A stretch of DNA of 64,000 nt, from NCBI GenBank assembly GCA_902495705.1, contig CABUXT010000006.1:15883-79882 (forward strand), in the 5' to 3' direction. The notes below the pieces were generated by a model. The model did no database searches and was not told where the DNA came from. It worked only from the letters and a program-made list of their open reading frames with translations. The first letter of the stretch is position 1. Each line of letters starts with the position of its first letter. The DNA comes from an uncultured cyanobacterium. GTDB taxonomy: Bacteria; Cyanobacteriota; Vampirovibrionia; Gastranaerophilales; Gastranaerophilaceae. This document shows positions 18,560 to 27,040 of the stretch, in pieces. A program made the position numbers and the translations under genes.

Positions 18560-19084
18560 TTAAGCGAAGGTATATTTAGGAGCCATATCCTTGATGCCTT
18601 GGTCTCGAGCTTCCTTAGCGGATTGCAATTCAGCTGTGATTTCTTTACCTAAAGCTTCAAGTTTTTCCTTTTCTTGAGCAAGTCTTTCTTCCTCAACCTT
18701 CAAGTTTTTAGTTTCAACTTGCATTGCTCTATCTCTACCTTGAGCATACAACTGACGCATAATGTATTCGTTCATTTGTTGTTGCTGTTGAGCATTTTGA
18801 GCTTGACCCATTTGTTGCATATACAATTGTTGCATAAATGGTGCGTTTTGGTTCATATAGGCAATTGCACTATTATGTGCAAAACCTAAGTAATTCATTG
18901 TTCTGCCCATCATTGATGCCGGAGAGCTTAGCAAATCACCGATTGAAACTCCGCCATTTGAGATGGTTGCAGTGTACTGCTGTAAATCTCTTAATCTTTT
19001 TGTCAGCTTTGTTAATTTGTACTCGACATCACTTTTCTGGTGAATCAAGTCGTGCACACGAGCTGTGAAAATCAGAATGCCCAT
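18560..19084 (-). CDS. Hypothetical coiled-coil, Gln/Met-rich protein
   Basis: A 174-aa protein of no family I recognise. Two heptad-rich coiled coils (about residues 10-45 and 118-160) flank a central Met/Gln-rich stretch (about 82-112, with 'QQLYMQQMGQAQNAQQQQQM'). There is no clear signal peptide or membrane helix, although residues 1-8 are hydrophobic. The organisation suggests a structural or assembly protein that forms helical bundles. It is monocistronic, bounded by a terminator at its 3' end and by a repeat-bearing intergenic region upstream. Confidence 0.7.
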   Translation of the reverse strand: MGILIFTARVHDLIHQKSDVEYKLTKLTKRLRDLQQYTATISNGGVSIGDLLSSPASMMGRTMNYLGFAHNSAIAYMNQNAPFMQQLYMQQMGQAQNAQQQQQMNEYIMRQLYAQGRDRAMQVETKNLKVEEERLAQEKEKLEALGKEITAELQSAKEARDQGIKDMAPKYTFA

Positions 19085-19183
19085 TGTTCTAACCCTACCT
19101 TTTTAATATTTATAACTAACCTTTTTTTAACCTACATCTATATAAAAACATGTCGTGGCGCGTAATTGCATGATTCGAGGGGT

Positions 19184-19205
19184 ATTGTTAAGATTTCTTA
19201 ACAAT
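19184..19205. repeat. Perfect 10-bp inverted repeat
   Basis: ATTGTTAAGA-TT-TCTTAACAAT. It lies in the gene-free 19085-19449 interval just before the palindromic repeat element. It could be an operator or a weak terminator; neither flanking gene start is close. Confidence 0.6.
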
Positions 19206-19215
19206 TAGAACTTAA

Positions 19216-19313
19216 CTGTCACCCTGAACTCGTTTCAGGGTCTCTAATATTACAAATTTTAAATAGGACAAATATGTTCAATTTGAGATGCTGAAACAAG
19301 TTCTGCATGACAG
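19216..19313. repeat. Palindromic intergenic repeat element (98 bp)
   Basis: The ends are 29-nt inverted repeats (23 of 29 identical): 19216-19244 (starting CTGTCACCCTGAAC) and 19285-19313 (ending GTTCTGCATGACAG). Each arm is itself a hairpin. The first has CCC pairing with GGG where the second (read in reverse complement) has TGC pairing with GCA, so pairing is preserved by compensatory change. The type TGTCA(N)3TGAAC..GTTTCAG is a known style of bacterial intergenic palindrome. No coding capacity. Confidence 0.7.
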
Positions 19314-19392
19314 TATTTTTTTGTTAATCAACATTAATATATCCAGAACCCAAAATATCCTCCAAACAAAGTATAGCCATATTGAAACTTTT

Positions 19393-19401
19393 TGCTAAAA
19401 T
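19393..19401 (+). promoter_or_regulatory. Candidate extended -10 for dgt
   Basis: TGCTAAAAT 48 nt upstream of the dgt ATG; unlike the leaderless genes, dgt then has a leader with a GGGGAGAGAA Shine-Dalgarno. Confidence 0.3.
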
Positions 19402-19449
19402 CACAACTGTGAGCGGTGTGTAAACGATTAGCACAGGCAGGGGAGAGAA

Positions 19450-20487
19450 ATGACCACATTAACCATAAGAGAAAAGTTAGAAAAACGTGAATTTGAATGG
19501 CTTAGCGATATCGCAACAAAGTCAGCTAATTCAAAAGGACGAAAAATACAAGAGCCTCAATCTGATTTGAGGACAGATTTTCAAAGGGATAGAGATAGAA
19601 TTTTACACTCAAAAGCATTCAGAAGACTAAAACACAAAACTCAAGTGTTTTTGTCTCCGTTTGACGACCACTTTAGAACTCGTTTAACCCACACACTAGA
19701 GGTTTCGCAAATCGGCAGAACTATCGCAAGAGCACTTGACTTAAACGAAGATTTGGTTGAGGCAATCGCACTTGGACACGATTTGGGGCACACTCCGTTT
19801 GGTCATTGCGGAGAAGGGGTTCTAAATGAACTTGTCCCCGGAGGATTTCACCACAATATACAAAGTGTCAGAGTGGTAGAAGTTTTGGAAAAATTGAACT
19901 TGTGCCAAGAAACTATTGAAGGCATAAAAACTCACACTTGGGGATTTACACCGACTACGCCGGAAGGAAAGGTAGTACAACTTGCCGACAAAATCGCATA
20001 TATAAATCATGATATTGAAGATTCTATCCGCGCAGGGGTAATTTCAGAAAGTGACTTACCAAAAGATTGTATTGAATATTTTTCATCAAATCAAAGTAAA
20101 CGCTTAAATAAAATGATAACAGAAGTTGTTAATCATTCAATCGGAAAAACTGAAATCTCTGATATTGCAATGAGCGAAGAGGCTTGGGGTTATACTACAA
20201 AACTTCGTCAGTGGATGTTTGAAAATGTTTATAATGATGAATCAATGGCAAAACTCGAGGAACGCAAAGCAAGACGAGTTATTAAAGAATTGTTTTATCT
20301 GTATTGCGGAATGTTGAAAGAAATTTGTCCGCCTGAAAGAATTATTCGCGTTGTAACCGATTATATTTCAGGTATGACAGATAGATATGCCGTTGAAAGA
20401 TTCAAGGAAAACTTTATCCCAATGGGGATAAAATGCAGTGCCAGAGAGGATTATTTGTACAAACTCGCAAACTCAACCGATTGCTAA
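19450..20487 (+). CDS. dgt: Deoxyguanosinetriphosphate triphosphohydrolase-like protein
   Basis: An HD-domain dNTP triphosphohydrolase, 345 aa. It carries 'DRDRILHSKAFRRLKHKTQVF', the first metal ligand in 'RLTHTLEVSQIGRTIARAL', the HD pair in 'GHDLGHTPFGHCGE' (about residues 97-110), and the last ligand in 'LADKIAYINHDIEDSIRAG'. The family hydrolyses dGTP (or dNTPs) to deoxynucleoside and tripolyphosphate, controlling pools and restricting foreign DNA. The length fits the short 'dGTPase-like' clade. A strong Shine-Dalgarno precedes the ATG. xerD follows 28 nt later but has its own -10. Confidence 0.93.
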   Translation: MTTLTIREKLEKREFEWLSDIATKSANSKGRKIQEPQSDLRTDFQRDRDRILHSKAFRRLKHKTQVFLSPFDDHFRTRLTHTLEVSQIGRTIARALDLNEDLVEAIALGHDLGHTPFGHCGEGVLNELVPGGFHHNIQSVRVVEVLEKLNLCQETIEGIKTHTWGFTPTTPEGKVVQLADKIAYINHDIEDSIRAGVISESDLPKDCIEYFSSNQSKRLNKMITEVVNHSIGKTEISDIAMSEEAWGYTTKLRQWMFENVYNDESMAKLEERKARRVIKELFYLYCGMLKEICPPERIIRVVTDYISGMTDRYAVERFKENFIPMGIKCSAREDYLYKLANSTDC

Positions 20488-20502
20488 AAGTTGAAAAAAG
20501 AG

Positions 20503-20508
20503 TATAAT
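20503..20508 (+). promoter_or_regulatory. -10 element, leaderless start of xer gene
   Basis: TATAAT (consensus) ends 7 nt before the ATG at 20516; no Shine-Dalgarno. Confidence 0.5.
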
Positions 20509-20515
20509 CAATTCT

Positions 20516-21391
20516 ATGGATATACAGTATTTATCTGAATATTTAGAGTATTTGGAAGTTGAAAAAGGTTTGGCTCAAAATACTTTGGAGGCTTATCGCA
20601 GAGATTTGACTGCATTTTTAGATTTTTGTAAATCTCGTGAAGTTTCTGATATTGCAGATATTGAAAGAACTGATTTAAACGCATTTATCTTAAAACTTCG
20701 CGAAGACAACTACAACCCAACAAGTGTAACACGAAAAGTTGCATCATTGCGAGGATTTTTCAAATGGTTTTGCGCAAATGAATATGGGACAAAAAATCCT
20801 GCTCAAACTCTTGAACAGCCAAAACTTCCAAAACATTTACCAAAAGTTATGACGGTGGAAGAATTAAATCAAATTCTTAGTTCTGATTTGACAGAAGAAG
20901 AATCATTAATTGTGGAATTGCTCTATGGATGCGGCTTGAGGGTGTCTGAACTTGTCAATTTGCAATTGAATAATATTGATATCAAGTCAAAATATATTCA
21001 ATGTTACGGCAAGGGGTCAAAGGAGCGAATTGTACCGTTTGGAGAAAAAGCAAAAGCCGCACTAAAAAAATACTTAAAAGTACGCGATTTAATTATCTTA
21101 AAAAACAAACTCGGCGATAATAAAATTTTGTTTTTAAAAGACGATGGCAAACAGATTACCCGCCAAGATGTTTATAATTTCATAAAAAAACAGGGTGAAA
21201 AAATCCACAAACACATCTCACCACACACACTAAGGCACAGTTTTGCAACACATTTGCTTGAAAACGGAGCAGATTTAAGGGTAGTGCAGGAGCTACTGGG
21301 GCACAGTGATGTTTCTACAACCCAACTGTACACACATATTACAAAGAAACGATTGAAAGAAGTTTATTTTGCAATAAATAAAAACTCGTGA
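20516..21391 (+). CDS. xerD: Tyrosine recombinase XerC/XerD
   Basis: A 291-aa site-specific recombinase. The N-terminal SAM-like core-binding domain ('YLEYLEVEKGLAQNTLEAYRRDL') is followed by the catalytic domain with Arg in 'YGCGLRVSEL' (about 140), Lys in 'GKGSKERIVPFG', H-x-x-R in 'SPHTLRHSFATHLLENGADLR' (about 237), His in 'LGHSD' and the nucleophile Tyr in 'TQLYTHI' (about 274). Xer proteins resolve chromosome dimers at dif. Full length, and its housekeeping surroundings argue for the chromosomal Xer rather than a mobile-element integrase. The XerD-versus-XerC distinction is tentative. Confidence 0.92.
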   Translation: MDIQYLSEYLEYLEVEKGLAQNTLEAYRRDLTAFLDFCKSREVSDIADIERTDLNAFILKLREDNYNPTSVTRKVASLRGFFKWFCANEYGTKNPAQTLEQPKLPKHLPKVMTVEELNQILSSDLTEEESLIVELLYGCGLRVSELVNLQLNNIDIKSKYIQCYGKGSKERIVPFGEKAKAALKKYLKVRDLIILKNKLGDNKILFLKDDGKQITRQDVYNFIKKQGEKIHKHISPHTLRHSFATHLLENGADLRVVQELLGHSDVSTTQLYTHITKKRLKEVYFAINKNS

Positions 21392-21397
21392 TAATAT
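21389..21397 (+). promoter_or_regulatory. Extended -10, leaderless start of bioD-like gene
   Basis: TGATAATAT overlaps the stop codon of xerD and ends 6 nt before the ATG at 21404; there is no Shine-Dalgarno. Confidence 0.4.
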
Positions 21398-21403
21398 GAA
21401 ACT

Positions 21404-22123
21404 ATGCTAAACGTATTTATATCAGGACTTGAACGCCAGTCAGGCAAGACAATTGTTACGGCAGGATTAGCTGCAACAATGCAGAGCCTTTCTTATTCCA
21501 CAAGCGTTTATAAGCCGATACAGACAGGGGCTGTCGAATTAAACGGATTTAAAAGTTCTCCTGATTTAGCATTGATAAAGCGTGTGGATTCAAATATCAC
21601 AACAGGTTCAACATATTTGATAAAAAGCACTTCATCCCCTTTTGTCGGCGCGTACGAAGATGGCTTGAAAGTTGATATAAACACAATTTTTACTGAAGCC
21701 CAAGGGTATGCAAAACTGAACGATTGTAACATCGTTGAAGGTTCAAACAGCTTAGCAACCCCAATTGCCGAGCATTTAACCGAAGTTGATATGATTAAAA
21801 CATTAAATCTTCCACTGGTTTTAATTGTAAACCCTAAAAAAACATCCATTGATAACGTTATTATGGGTTTGACCCTTGTTCAAGCAAACAGAGTGAAGTT
21901 CTTGGGAATAATTCTTACTCAATACGATGAAAATTCTGAGGATTTGGAAGAAAAATATTTCCCTCAAATTTTGAAAGAATATGCAAATATAAATATTCTC
22001 GGAGTATTGCCTGATTATGGAAATATTGCAAATTTAACACCTGATACCTTGATAGCTGATATTTTGAACAGAGTAAAGATTGAAGAAATTTTTGGACTTG
22101 AAATTGCCAAACTCCATAGGTAA
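21404..22123 (+). CDS. bioD: Dethiobiotin synthetase-like protein
   Basis: A 239-aa P-loop protein of the BioD/CobQ type. The modified P-loop 'GLERQSGKTIVTAGLA' (residues 8-23) stands where BioD normally has GTDTxVGKT. It also has 'VYKPIQTGA' (BioD KPVQTG), 'NIVEGSNSLATPIAEH' (BioD VEGAGG..VP) and 'LPLVLIVNPKKTSIDNVIM'. BioD closes the ureido ring of dethiobiotin from DAPA, CO2 and ATP. No other biotin gene is adjacent, and the altered P-loop leaves room for a related ligase (for example DUF1611- or phosphotransacetylase-type BioD-like domains). Confidence 0.72.
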   Translation: MLNVFISGLERQSGKTIVTAGLAATMQSLSYSTSVYKPIQTGAVELNGFKSSPDLALIKRVDSNITTGSTYLIKSTSSPFVGAYEDGLKVDINTIFTEAQGYAKLNDCNIVEGSNSLATPIAEHLTEVDMIKTLNLPLVLIVNPKKTSIDNVIMGLTLVQANRVKFLGIILTQYDENSEDLEEKYFPQILKEYANINILGVLPDYGNIANLTPDTLIADILNRVKIEEIFGLEIAKLHR

Positions 22124-22234
22124 TTGTCCTGCTGAAAGGGTTTTGAAATATCTAGTTGAACACATAAGTTTTTGTTTTATTGAACAGTAGAAGCAAAGTG
22201 GCATGTTCTCCTCTTCTATACCGCCATATTGAGT

Positions 22235-22879
22235 TTATTCTTGTGGGGGGATGGGTTCTTCGGAGTCTATGGTTTGGGGTTGGACATTTGTTTGTATATT
22301 TTGAGTATCTTGTATTGTTTGAGGTTGAGAGTCTGTTGGTATTGTCTGGACATTTCTGCTATATCCGTCCATAAATTGGTTCATTCGCATATCTTGATTA
22401 CTATTTAAGTTTTCAGATTTTTGAATTTCATCCAAAATATTATTCAATTCGGTTTTATATGTTTGAGTTTTGTTACATGTTTTGTAGTTATCAAGCATAT
22501 TAACCAGTCCACGGACATTTCCTGCTGCTACGCTTTTTTTAGAGTCGTCAAGTTCCATTCTGCGACTTGTCAGGCGGTACAATTCAATTGCGTTATGCTG
22601 TGCATAATCAAGATAAACACAAGATGCGTTTTTTATCGGAATGTTTTTGTTTTGGTTTAATTTTTGATTCAAAAAATCCGCGATAGATAAGTATTTGTAA
22701 TATTTATCAGTGGAAGACATTTGGTTGTTATCGTCAATCAATTCAAAATCAACTTTGTCACCCAAATTTTTGAGTTCCACATAGCTTGAAATGGAATAAA
22801 CACCAAGTGCTCCGCCTATCACCAAAAACATAATCCCAAGCATCAATAAATCATTGTTATTTGAACGATTGTCGTACAT
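22235..22879 (-). CDS. Hypothetical single-pass membrane protein
   Basis: A 214-aa protein of no recognised family. A short polar N-terminus is followed by one membrane helix (about residues 12-32), then an extracytoplasmic or cytoplasmic helical domain and a low-complexity Gln/Thr/Pro-rich tail. The frame continues 20 codons upstream, but the ATG at 22879 has AGAGGA 10 nt before it and gives a sensible N-terminus. The 111 bases between this gene and the bioD-like gene show no clear terminator. Confidence 0.65.
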   Translation of the reverse strand: MYDNRSNNNDLLMLGIMFLVIGGALGVYSISSYVELKNLGDKVDFELIDDNNQMSSTDKYYKYLSIADFLNQKLNQNKNIPIKNASCVYLDYAQHNAIELYRLTSRRMELDDSKKSVAAGNVRGLVNMLDNYKTCNKTQTYKTELNNILDEIQKSENLNSNQDMRMNQFMDGYSRNVQTIPTDSQPQTIQDTQNIQTNVQPQTIDSEEPIPPQE

Positions 22880-22971
22880 ATCTCTTTCTTCCTCTAAAAT
22901 TCTTCTCAAATTATAACATATTTCACAATAAAAGACCATTCATCCGAATTATATCTATTTTTGCAAAAATC

Positions 22972-22980
22972 TGCTATAAT
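22972..22980 (+). promoter_or_regulatory. Extended -10 for the 23004 operon
   Basis: TGCTATAAT, followed by a 23-nt leader with a weak GGGAA ribosome site before the ATG at 23004. It probably drives the three-gene set 23004-25120. Confidence 0.5.
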
Positions 22981-23003
22981 TCAAAGAAGAAAGTTGGGAA
23001 TTT

Positions 23004-23636
23004 ATGAGAAAAGTATTTTTTATATTATCAATTGTAGCAGTGGCTATTCTTTTGAGCAGCAAAGGGTTTGCCGATGTTGTGACAAAAAGACCTATCAGCA
23101 GACCGAGTACAACAACTCAGCACAGACCGAATTACAATAACATAACTCAGACTCAGCGAAAATCTACCGGAAATAAGTTGGCAGATAATGTCATGATGTG
23201 CAAACCATACAGTGAAAGTTTAAACTCTAATGTTGGTGGTATGAATTTTAATTTTAATGTGAGAATTGAAGGTTGGGTCAATAACAAATGTCGTTTGAAT
23301 TTTGTTGCGCGTTCTACAGGTATAAATGAAATGTTTAAGTCTTTATATGGTGTAGATGCATCTCAAGCTTCAATTTATACATTTGAACCAAAAATAAGAT
23401 GTGATTTTACAAAACAGCAATTGATTACTGTTGGGGATTCGATTTTGCAAGAACAAGAACGCAACAATGGTGCAACAAACAATATGCTCAAAAATCCGCA
23501 GGATATCGTTATTCCAACAAGTTTGTCCGCATCTGATGCAAGTTTGATGAATGTGATTTTGAATGAGAGAGCGTGTACAATTTTAAATGCAGGGGATTCA
23601 AATGGTATGTTTGAATCACTGTTTAACAGTTTTTAG
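23004..23636 (+). CDS. Secreted four-cysteine protein, paralogue 1
   Basis: The 210-aa product has a signal peptide (residues 1-23, ending 'KGFA'), a Thr/Gln/Arg-rich linker, and a domain sharing a motif order with the next gene: Cys in 'MCKPYSES', 'GWVNNKCRLNF', 'PKIRCDFTKQQL' and 'ERACTIL'. The matching four cysteines suggest two conserved disulfides in an exported protein. No family is recognised. It is the first gene of an apparent operon with its paralogue (25-nt gap) and an alpha/beta hydrolase. Confidence 0.75.
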   Translation: MRKVFFILSIVAVAILLSSKGFADVVTKRPISRPSTTTQHRPNYNNITQTQRKSTGNKLADNVMMCKPYSESLNSNVGGMNFNFNVRIEGWVNNKCRLNFVARSTGINEMFKSLYGVDASQASIYTFEPKIRCDFTKQQLITVGDSILQEQERNNGATNNMLKNPQDIVIPTSLSASDASLMNVILNERACTILNAGDSNGMFESLFNSF

Positions 23637-23661
23637 GAATTTATTATTATAGGAGAAAAGA

Positions 23662-24399
23662 ATGAAAAAGATTAAAATATTAGCATTAGCAGTAGTGATG
23701 TTTTTGGGTGTTCAATCGGCATCTAATGCTATTCAGACAACAAATTTGAATGAACAAAAAGCAATTAACAAAAATGTTGCAATTCAGGCAAGAGAAACAG
23801 GGGCGACAAACCCTTATGAAGCTTTTGCGGTAGAAAAAATTGATACTTTAGTTAATCGTTATTACAACAATATCAGAGAATGTGAACCGTTGCATATCAG
23901 CGAATATATGGACCTTTTCGGATTAAAAGTAGGGTTCAAAATAGATATGAACGGTTGGGTTGATAACAAGTGTTCTTTAGAGATGACAGGTAAAATCTCA
24001 GGTATCGGCAAGGATATCCGAGATGTGTTTGAGGTAAAAGTTTCAGATGAAGCGATTGCAAAAATTGAACCTCTTGTAAAATGTAATTTTACAAAAGACC
24101 AAATGAATATAATTGTTGATGCAATTGTTGCAAGAAATCAAAAAAATGAAACACAAATTCGTCAAATGTTTGAAAAGCCGACAAAGAAATACAAAGATGA
24201 GCCAACTAAATTAACTAAAGAAGAAGAGGCTTTAGTTGCAATGCTTATGAGTGGTGGTGCTTGTACAATTCCTAATCAGGAAGAGTTGATGAAAAATCTC
24301 ACAGAGATTATGATGCCAACAACAACTCCACCTGCGAAAAATCCAAATCCGATAAATATTGATAACAAAATAAATATGCCACAAGCACCGACAAAATAA
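23662..24399 (+). CDS. Secreted four-cysteine protein, paralogue 2
   Basis: A 245-aa exported protein with a signal peptide (residues 1-23, 'SNA' cleavage). It shares with the preceding gene the cysteine motifs 'RECEPLHISEY', 'GWVDNKCSLEM', 'PLVKCNFTKDQM' and 'GGACTIP', plus the surrounding helix pattern, and ends in a Pro/Asn/Thr-rich tail. Shine-Dalgarno AGGAGAA precedes the ATG. The hydrolase gene begins 2 nt after its stop, so the two are probably translationally coupled. Function unknown; the duplication indicates a lineage-specific exported family. Confidence 0.75.
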   Translation: MKKIKILALAVVMFLGVQSASNAIQTTNLNEQKAINKNVAIQARETGATNPYEAFAVEKIDTLVNRYYNNIRECEPLHISEYMDLFGLKVGFKIDMNGWVDNKCSLEMTGKISGIGKDIRDVFEVKVSDEAIAKIEPLVKCNFTKDQMNIIVDAIVARNQKNETQIRQMFEKPTKKYKDEPTKLTKEEEALVAMLMSGGACTIPNQEELMKNLTEIMMPTTTPPAKNPNPINIDNKINMPQAPTK

Positions 24400-24400
24400 G

Positions 24401-25120
24401 ATGAAAGAGGTTTTTCTAAAATCTATAGATAATACAAAAATTGCACTGAATCACTATAATCACAATAGTGATTCAGTCGTTATTTTATGCCCCGGATGGT
24501 TTATGACAAAAGATTCTGCGGTTTTTAAAAATATTGCAAAAGATTTTGCTAAACATTTTGATGTTATTGCGATGGATTTTCGCGGTCATGGTAAAAGTGG
24601 GGGATTTTACACATTTACGAGCAATGAAGAAAAGGATTTGGCATGTGTTGTAGAATATGCGCAACAGTTTTATAAAAAGATTTATCTTTGCGGATTTTCT
24701 CTTGGTGGAGCTTTGGTTATTTTGCATGGCGCAAAATATAACAATGTTAATAAAATTGTTGCAATTTCAGCTCCATCAGATTTTATGAAAATCGAAAATC
24801 GTATGTATTCGCCTGATGCGTGGATTCCGACATTGTTTGACAAGTTTGAACCTCTGCGATGGTTTACAATTCGTGCAGGTTTTCCGTTGTTAAAGAAAGA
24901 CAGACCGATTGATTTTGTTGATAAAATAAATGTTCCGACAATGTTTATAGCAGGAGAAAAGGATCCAACTGTATTTCCTTGGCATACTGAAAACTTGTAT
25001 AACAATGCAGTTTGCAAAAAAGAATATAAATTGTTCAAAAAAACGCGACATGCGGAAGACTTATACATAGATTATCCGCAAGAATTTATAAAAACCTGTG
25101 TTGATTGGTTTAGTGACTAG
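24401..25120 (+). CDS. Alpha/beta hydrolase
   Basis: A 239-aa alpha/beta-hydrolase-fold protein: oxyanion region 'VILCPGWFMTKDS', 'VIAMDFRGHGKSGG', the nucleophile elbow 'CGFSLGGAL' (Ser about residue 98), acid in 'FIAGEKDPTVFPWHTENLY' and the catalytic His in 'KKTRHAEDLYIDYP'. All triad positions are present. No signal peptide, so it is cytoplasmic. Substrate unknown (esterase/lipase-like). Coupled to the upstream secreted pair; its last 11 bases overlap the convergent gene at 25110-25829. Confidence 0.85.
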   Translation: MKEVFLKSIDNTKIALNHYNHNSDSVVILCPGWFMTKDSAVFKNIAKDFAKHFDVIAMDFRGHGKSGGFYTFTSNEEKDLACVVEYAQQFYKKIYLCGFSLGGALVILHGAKYNNVNKIVAISAPSDFMKIENRMYSPDAWIPTLFDKFEPLRWFTIRAGFPLLKKDRPIDFVDKINVPTMFIAGEKDPTVFPWHTENLYNNAVCKKEYKLFKKTRHAEDLYIDYPQEFIKTCVDWFSD

Positions 25121-25829
25121 TCTTTTTATCTCCTGTACCGGAGCGATATCCGCAAAATGCATAAATAAATGGTAAAGCTCGTTCAATTTTAATCTTTTTC
25201 GCAAAAGGAATTTTTGCAAGAACCATAATTGCGACAAAGTCATCAATATTGGCAATCATGTCAATTAATTTTAATTCACGTTTTGGCTTTTTGGCTTCTT
25301 TATCATTTCGCAATTTGTTTGAAATTGCAATTGCTGTATTAGAACCAATTGCAACCCCAAAAGCAGAAACTATAATTTTGACAAAGTTATTATTGATTTT
25401 TGCAGATTTGCATTTTTCAACAAGTTTGATACTGCCATCGACAAGTAACAATGGTAAAGTTGTCAATGACATTTGGAAAGCTCCCTCTTTCCATTTTTTC
25501 TTTTGGTCTTTTTTAGATTCACCGATGGAACTTAACAAAATTCCTCCAATATTACCTGCTGCAGCCATACCAATCATTTTGTAGGCATTATATTCAAGTT
25601 TGAACATATTATTCACTTTTTGGTGCTTCATAAAAGCGAGAACAGGTATCGCAACACCCAAAGATGAACCTACACCAGCCAAAATTTTATCTTTTTTAGA
25701 CAAGCCGTATTCAGAATCTTTAGACTTTTCCAAGTTTATGTAACCGTAAGAAATATTCTTACGATTAGCCATAAAACTTTTCATATTGTGCCTTTGAGGC
25801 ACATTTGTTGTGATTGATTCAATTGCCAT
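25110..25829 (-). CDS. Hypothetical membrane protein
   Basis: A 239-aa protein with about four hydrophobic segments (around residues 50-66, 84-103, 118-135 and 150-168). Loops are very Lys-rich, and there is a soluble N-terminus of about 45 residues without a signal peptide. I recognise no family. The ATG has AGGA about 9 nt upstream. It overlaps the 3' end of the hydrolase gene tail to tail. Confidence 0.65.
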   Translation of the reverse strand: MAIESITTNVPQRHNMKSFMANRKNISYGYINLEKSKDSEYGLSKKDKILAGVGSSLGVAIPVLAFMKHQKVNNMFKLEYNAYKMIGMAAAGNIGGILLSSIGESKKDQKKKWKEGAFQMSLTTLPLLLVDGSIKLVEKCKSAKINNNFVKIIVSAFGVAIGSNTAIAISNKLRNDKEAKKPKRELKLIDMIANIDDFVAIMVLAKIPFAKKIKIERALPFIYAFCGYRSGTGDKKTSH

Positions 25830-25892
25830 AATTGTGAATCCTGCCCCAAGTGTGTATACTACACTAAATCAAAATTTATGTAAAGTAGTATT

Positions 25893-26927
25893 TTAATTTC
25901 TTATTGCAAAAGGCAGAGACAGATTATTTTCTTTTTTTATCGGCAAAATGTCCCAGCTTGCCATATTTAAACAATCTTCAACATGAATTTTTGATAATTG
26001 GTCGTTATCATATTCAGCCGTATATTTTCTAATCAGTACATGGTTTTCATCATAGTGTAATTCTTGGATTTCGCGACCATTATCATCATAGGTAAATTCG
26101 ACATCTATATACAAATCAGGAAGTTTTTTGTTTTGGTATTTGAATTTGTCAGGAGTGATTTGGAAGAATTCAACAATTTCGCCTTTATCATTATAAATAT
26201 AGTGCTTGCCGTTTGAATAATAATATTCTTCTATTTTATTGTCGTTTGAATCGTATTTGATGTATTTCAAAACTTTGTCATTGATATTTTCATCAAAACT
26301 TGTCACTGCAGATTTCCTTACAAGTTCTTCTGTATATAACAAATCCTCGGTATCACTGTTAAAGGTTTGACAACTCATCAAATAGCCAAATTCATCAAAC
26401 TTACAATCTTTGAGGATGTTCACTTGTTCTTCTTCTGATGGTGTTATCATTTTAATATTTTTAGTGTCAAAATATTCACCATCTTTAATCAAAACTTCGG
26501 AAATTGCGTGTTCATTTGGTTGTGATATGAAATTAGGGGTATCGTTTACTATAAGTCTTTCATTATATATATAATTTATGATATCCGGTTGCACCTTTTG
26601 GATGCAAAAGTTAGGATTGTCTTTGGTAAAACAATTTTTGGGTTTTTCAGGATAATTAAATCTGACAAATTCAAGTGAGTCCAATTCATTTTTAGCTAAA
26701 TAAATGAAAGATTTCATTGTTGTCGGTTTAAAATATTCACTTGGCCAAAGTTTTGAAAATTCAACTCCGTCATTATCTGCAATGGCTTGAATTTTATTTA
26801 CTACATTTAGTTTTTGGAAATTTTCAATATTTTGAAAACCTTTAAATGTAACGTTATAATTGTCAGCTGCAAAAGCAACAGAACCTGCCAAAACTATGCT
26901 TAATCCTGCTAATATTTTCTTATACAT
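25893..26927 (-). CDS. Secreted protein with YD/MORN-like repeats
   Basis: The 344-aa product has a signal peptide (residues 1-21, 'VAFA'). Its C-terminal half has short Tyr/Asp-rich beta repeats: 'YIKYDSNDNKIEEYYYSNG', 'YIYNDKGEIVEF', 'FTYDDNGREIQELHYDENH', 'YTAEYDNDQLSKI'. Such 'YD...G' repeats occur in RHS-like and YwqK/MORN-variant proteins and form beta-hairpin ribbons. The N-terminal half has no recognisable domain. GGAG lies 5 nt before the ATG. Likely exported and surface-associated or periplasmic; function unknown. Confidence 0.68.
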   Translation of the reverse strand: MYKKILAGLSIVLAGSVAFAADNYNVTFKGFQNIENFQKLNVVNKIQAIADNDGVEFSKLWPSEYFKPTTMKSFIYLAKNELDSLEFVRFNYPEKPKNCFTKDNPNFCIQKVQPDIINYIYNERLIVNDTPNFISQPNEHAISEVLIKDGEYFDTKNIKMITPSEEEQVNILKDCKFDEFGYLMSCQTFNSDTEDLLYTEELVRKSAVTSFDENINDKVLKYIKYDSNDNKIEEYYYSNGKHYIYNDKGEIVEFFQITPDKFKYQNKKLPDLYIDVEFTYDDNGREIQELHYDENHVLIRKYTAEYDNDQLSKIHVEDCLNMASWDILPIKKENNLSLPFAIRN

Positions 26928-27009
26928 AATCTCTCCAACTTTATTCTAATAATCTTAGTGTACAAAACTCAACAAAAACTCACATCATCTGATAATATTA
27001 GAATATTCG

Positions 27010-27018
27010 TGCTAGAAT
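27010..27018 (+). promoter_or_regulatory. Extended -10 of the tolC-like gene
   Basis: TGCTAGAAT, with a GGTGA ribosome site following at about 27030. It overlaps an upstream in-frame ATG (27017), which therefore cannot be the start; translation should begin at 27041. Confidence 0.5.
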
Positions 27019-27040
27019 GATTTTACTTGGTGAACTTATT

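Noticed and set aside
20516..21391. Xer recombinase as the integrase of the 59-64 kb island
   Set aside because: It is 38 kb away, among housekeeping genes, and has the length and motifs of chromosomal XerC/D.
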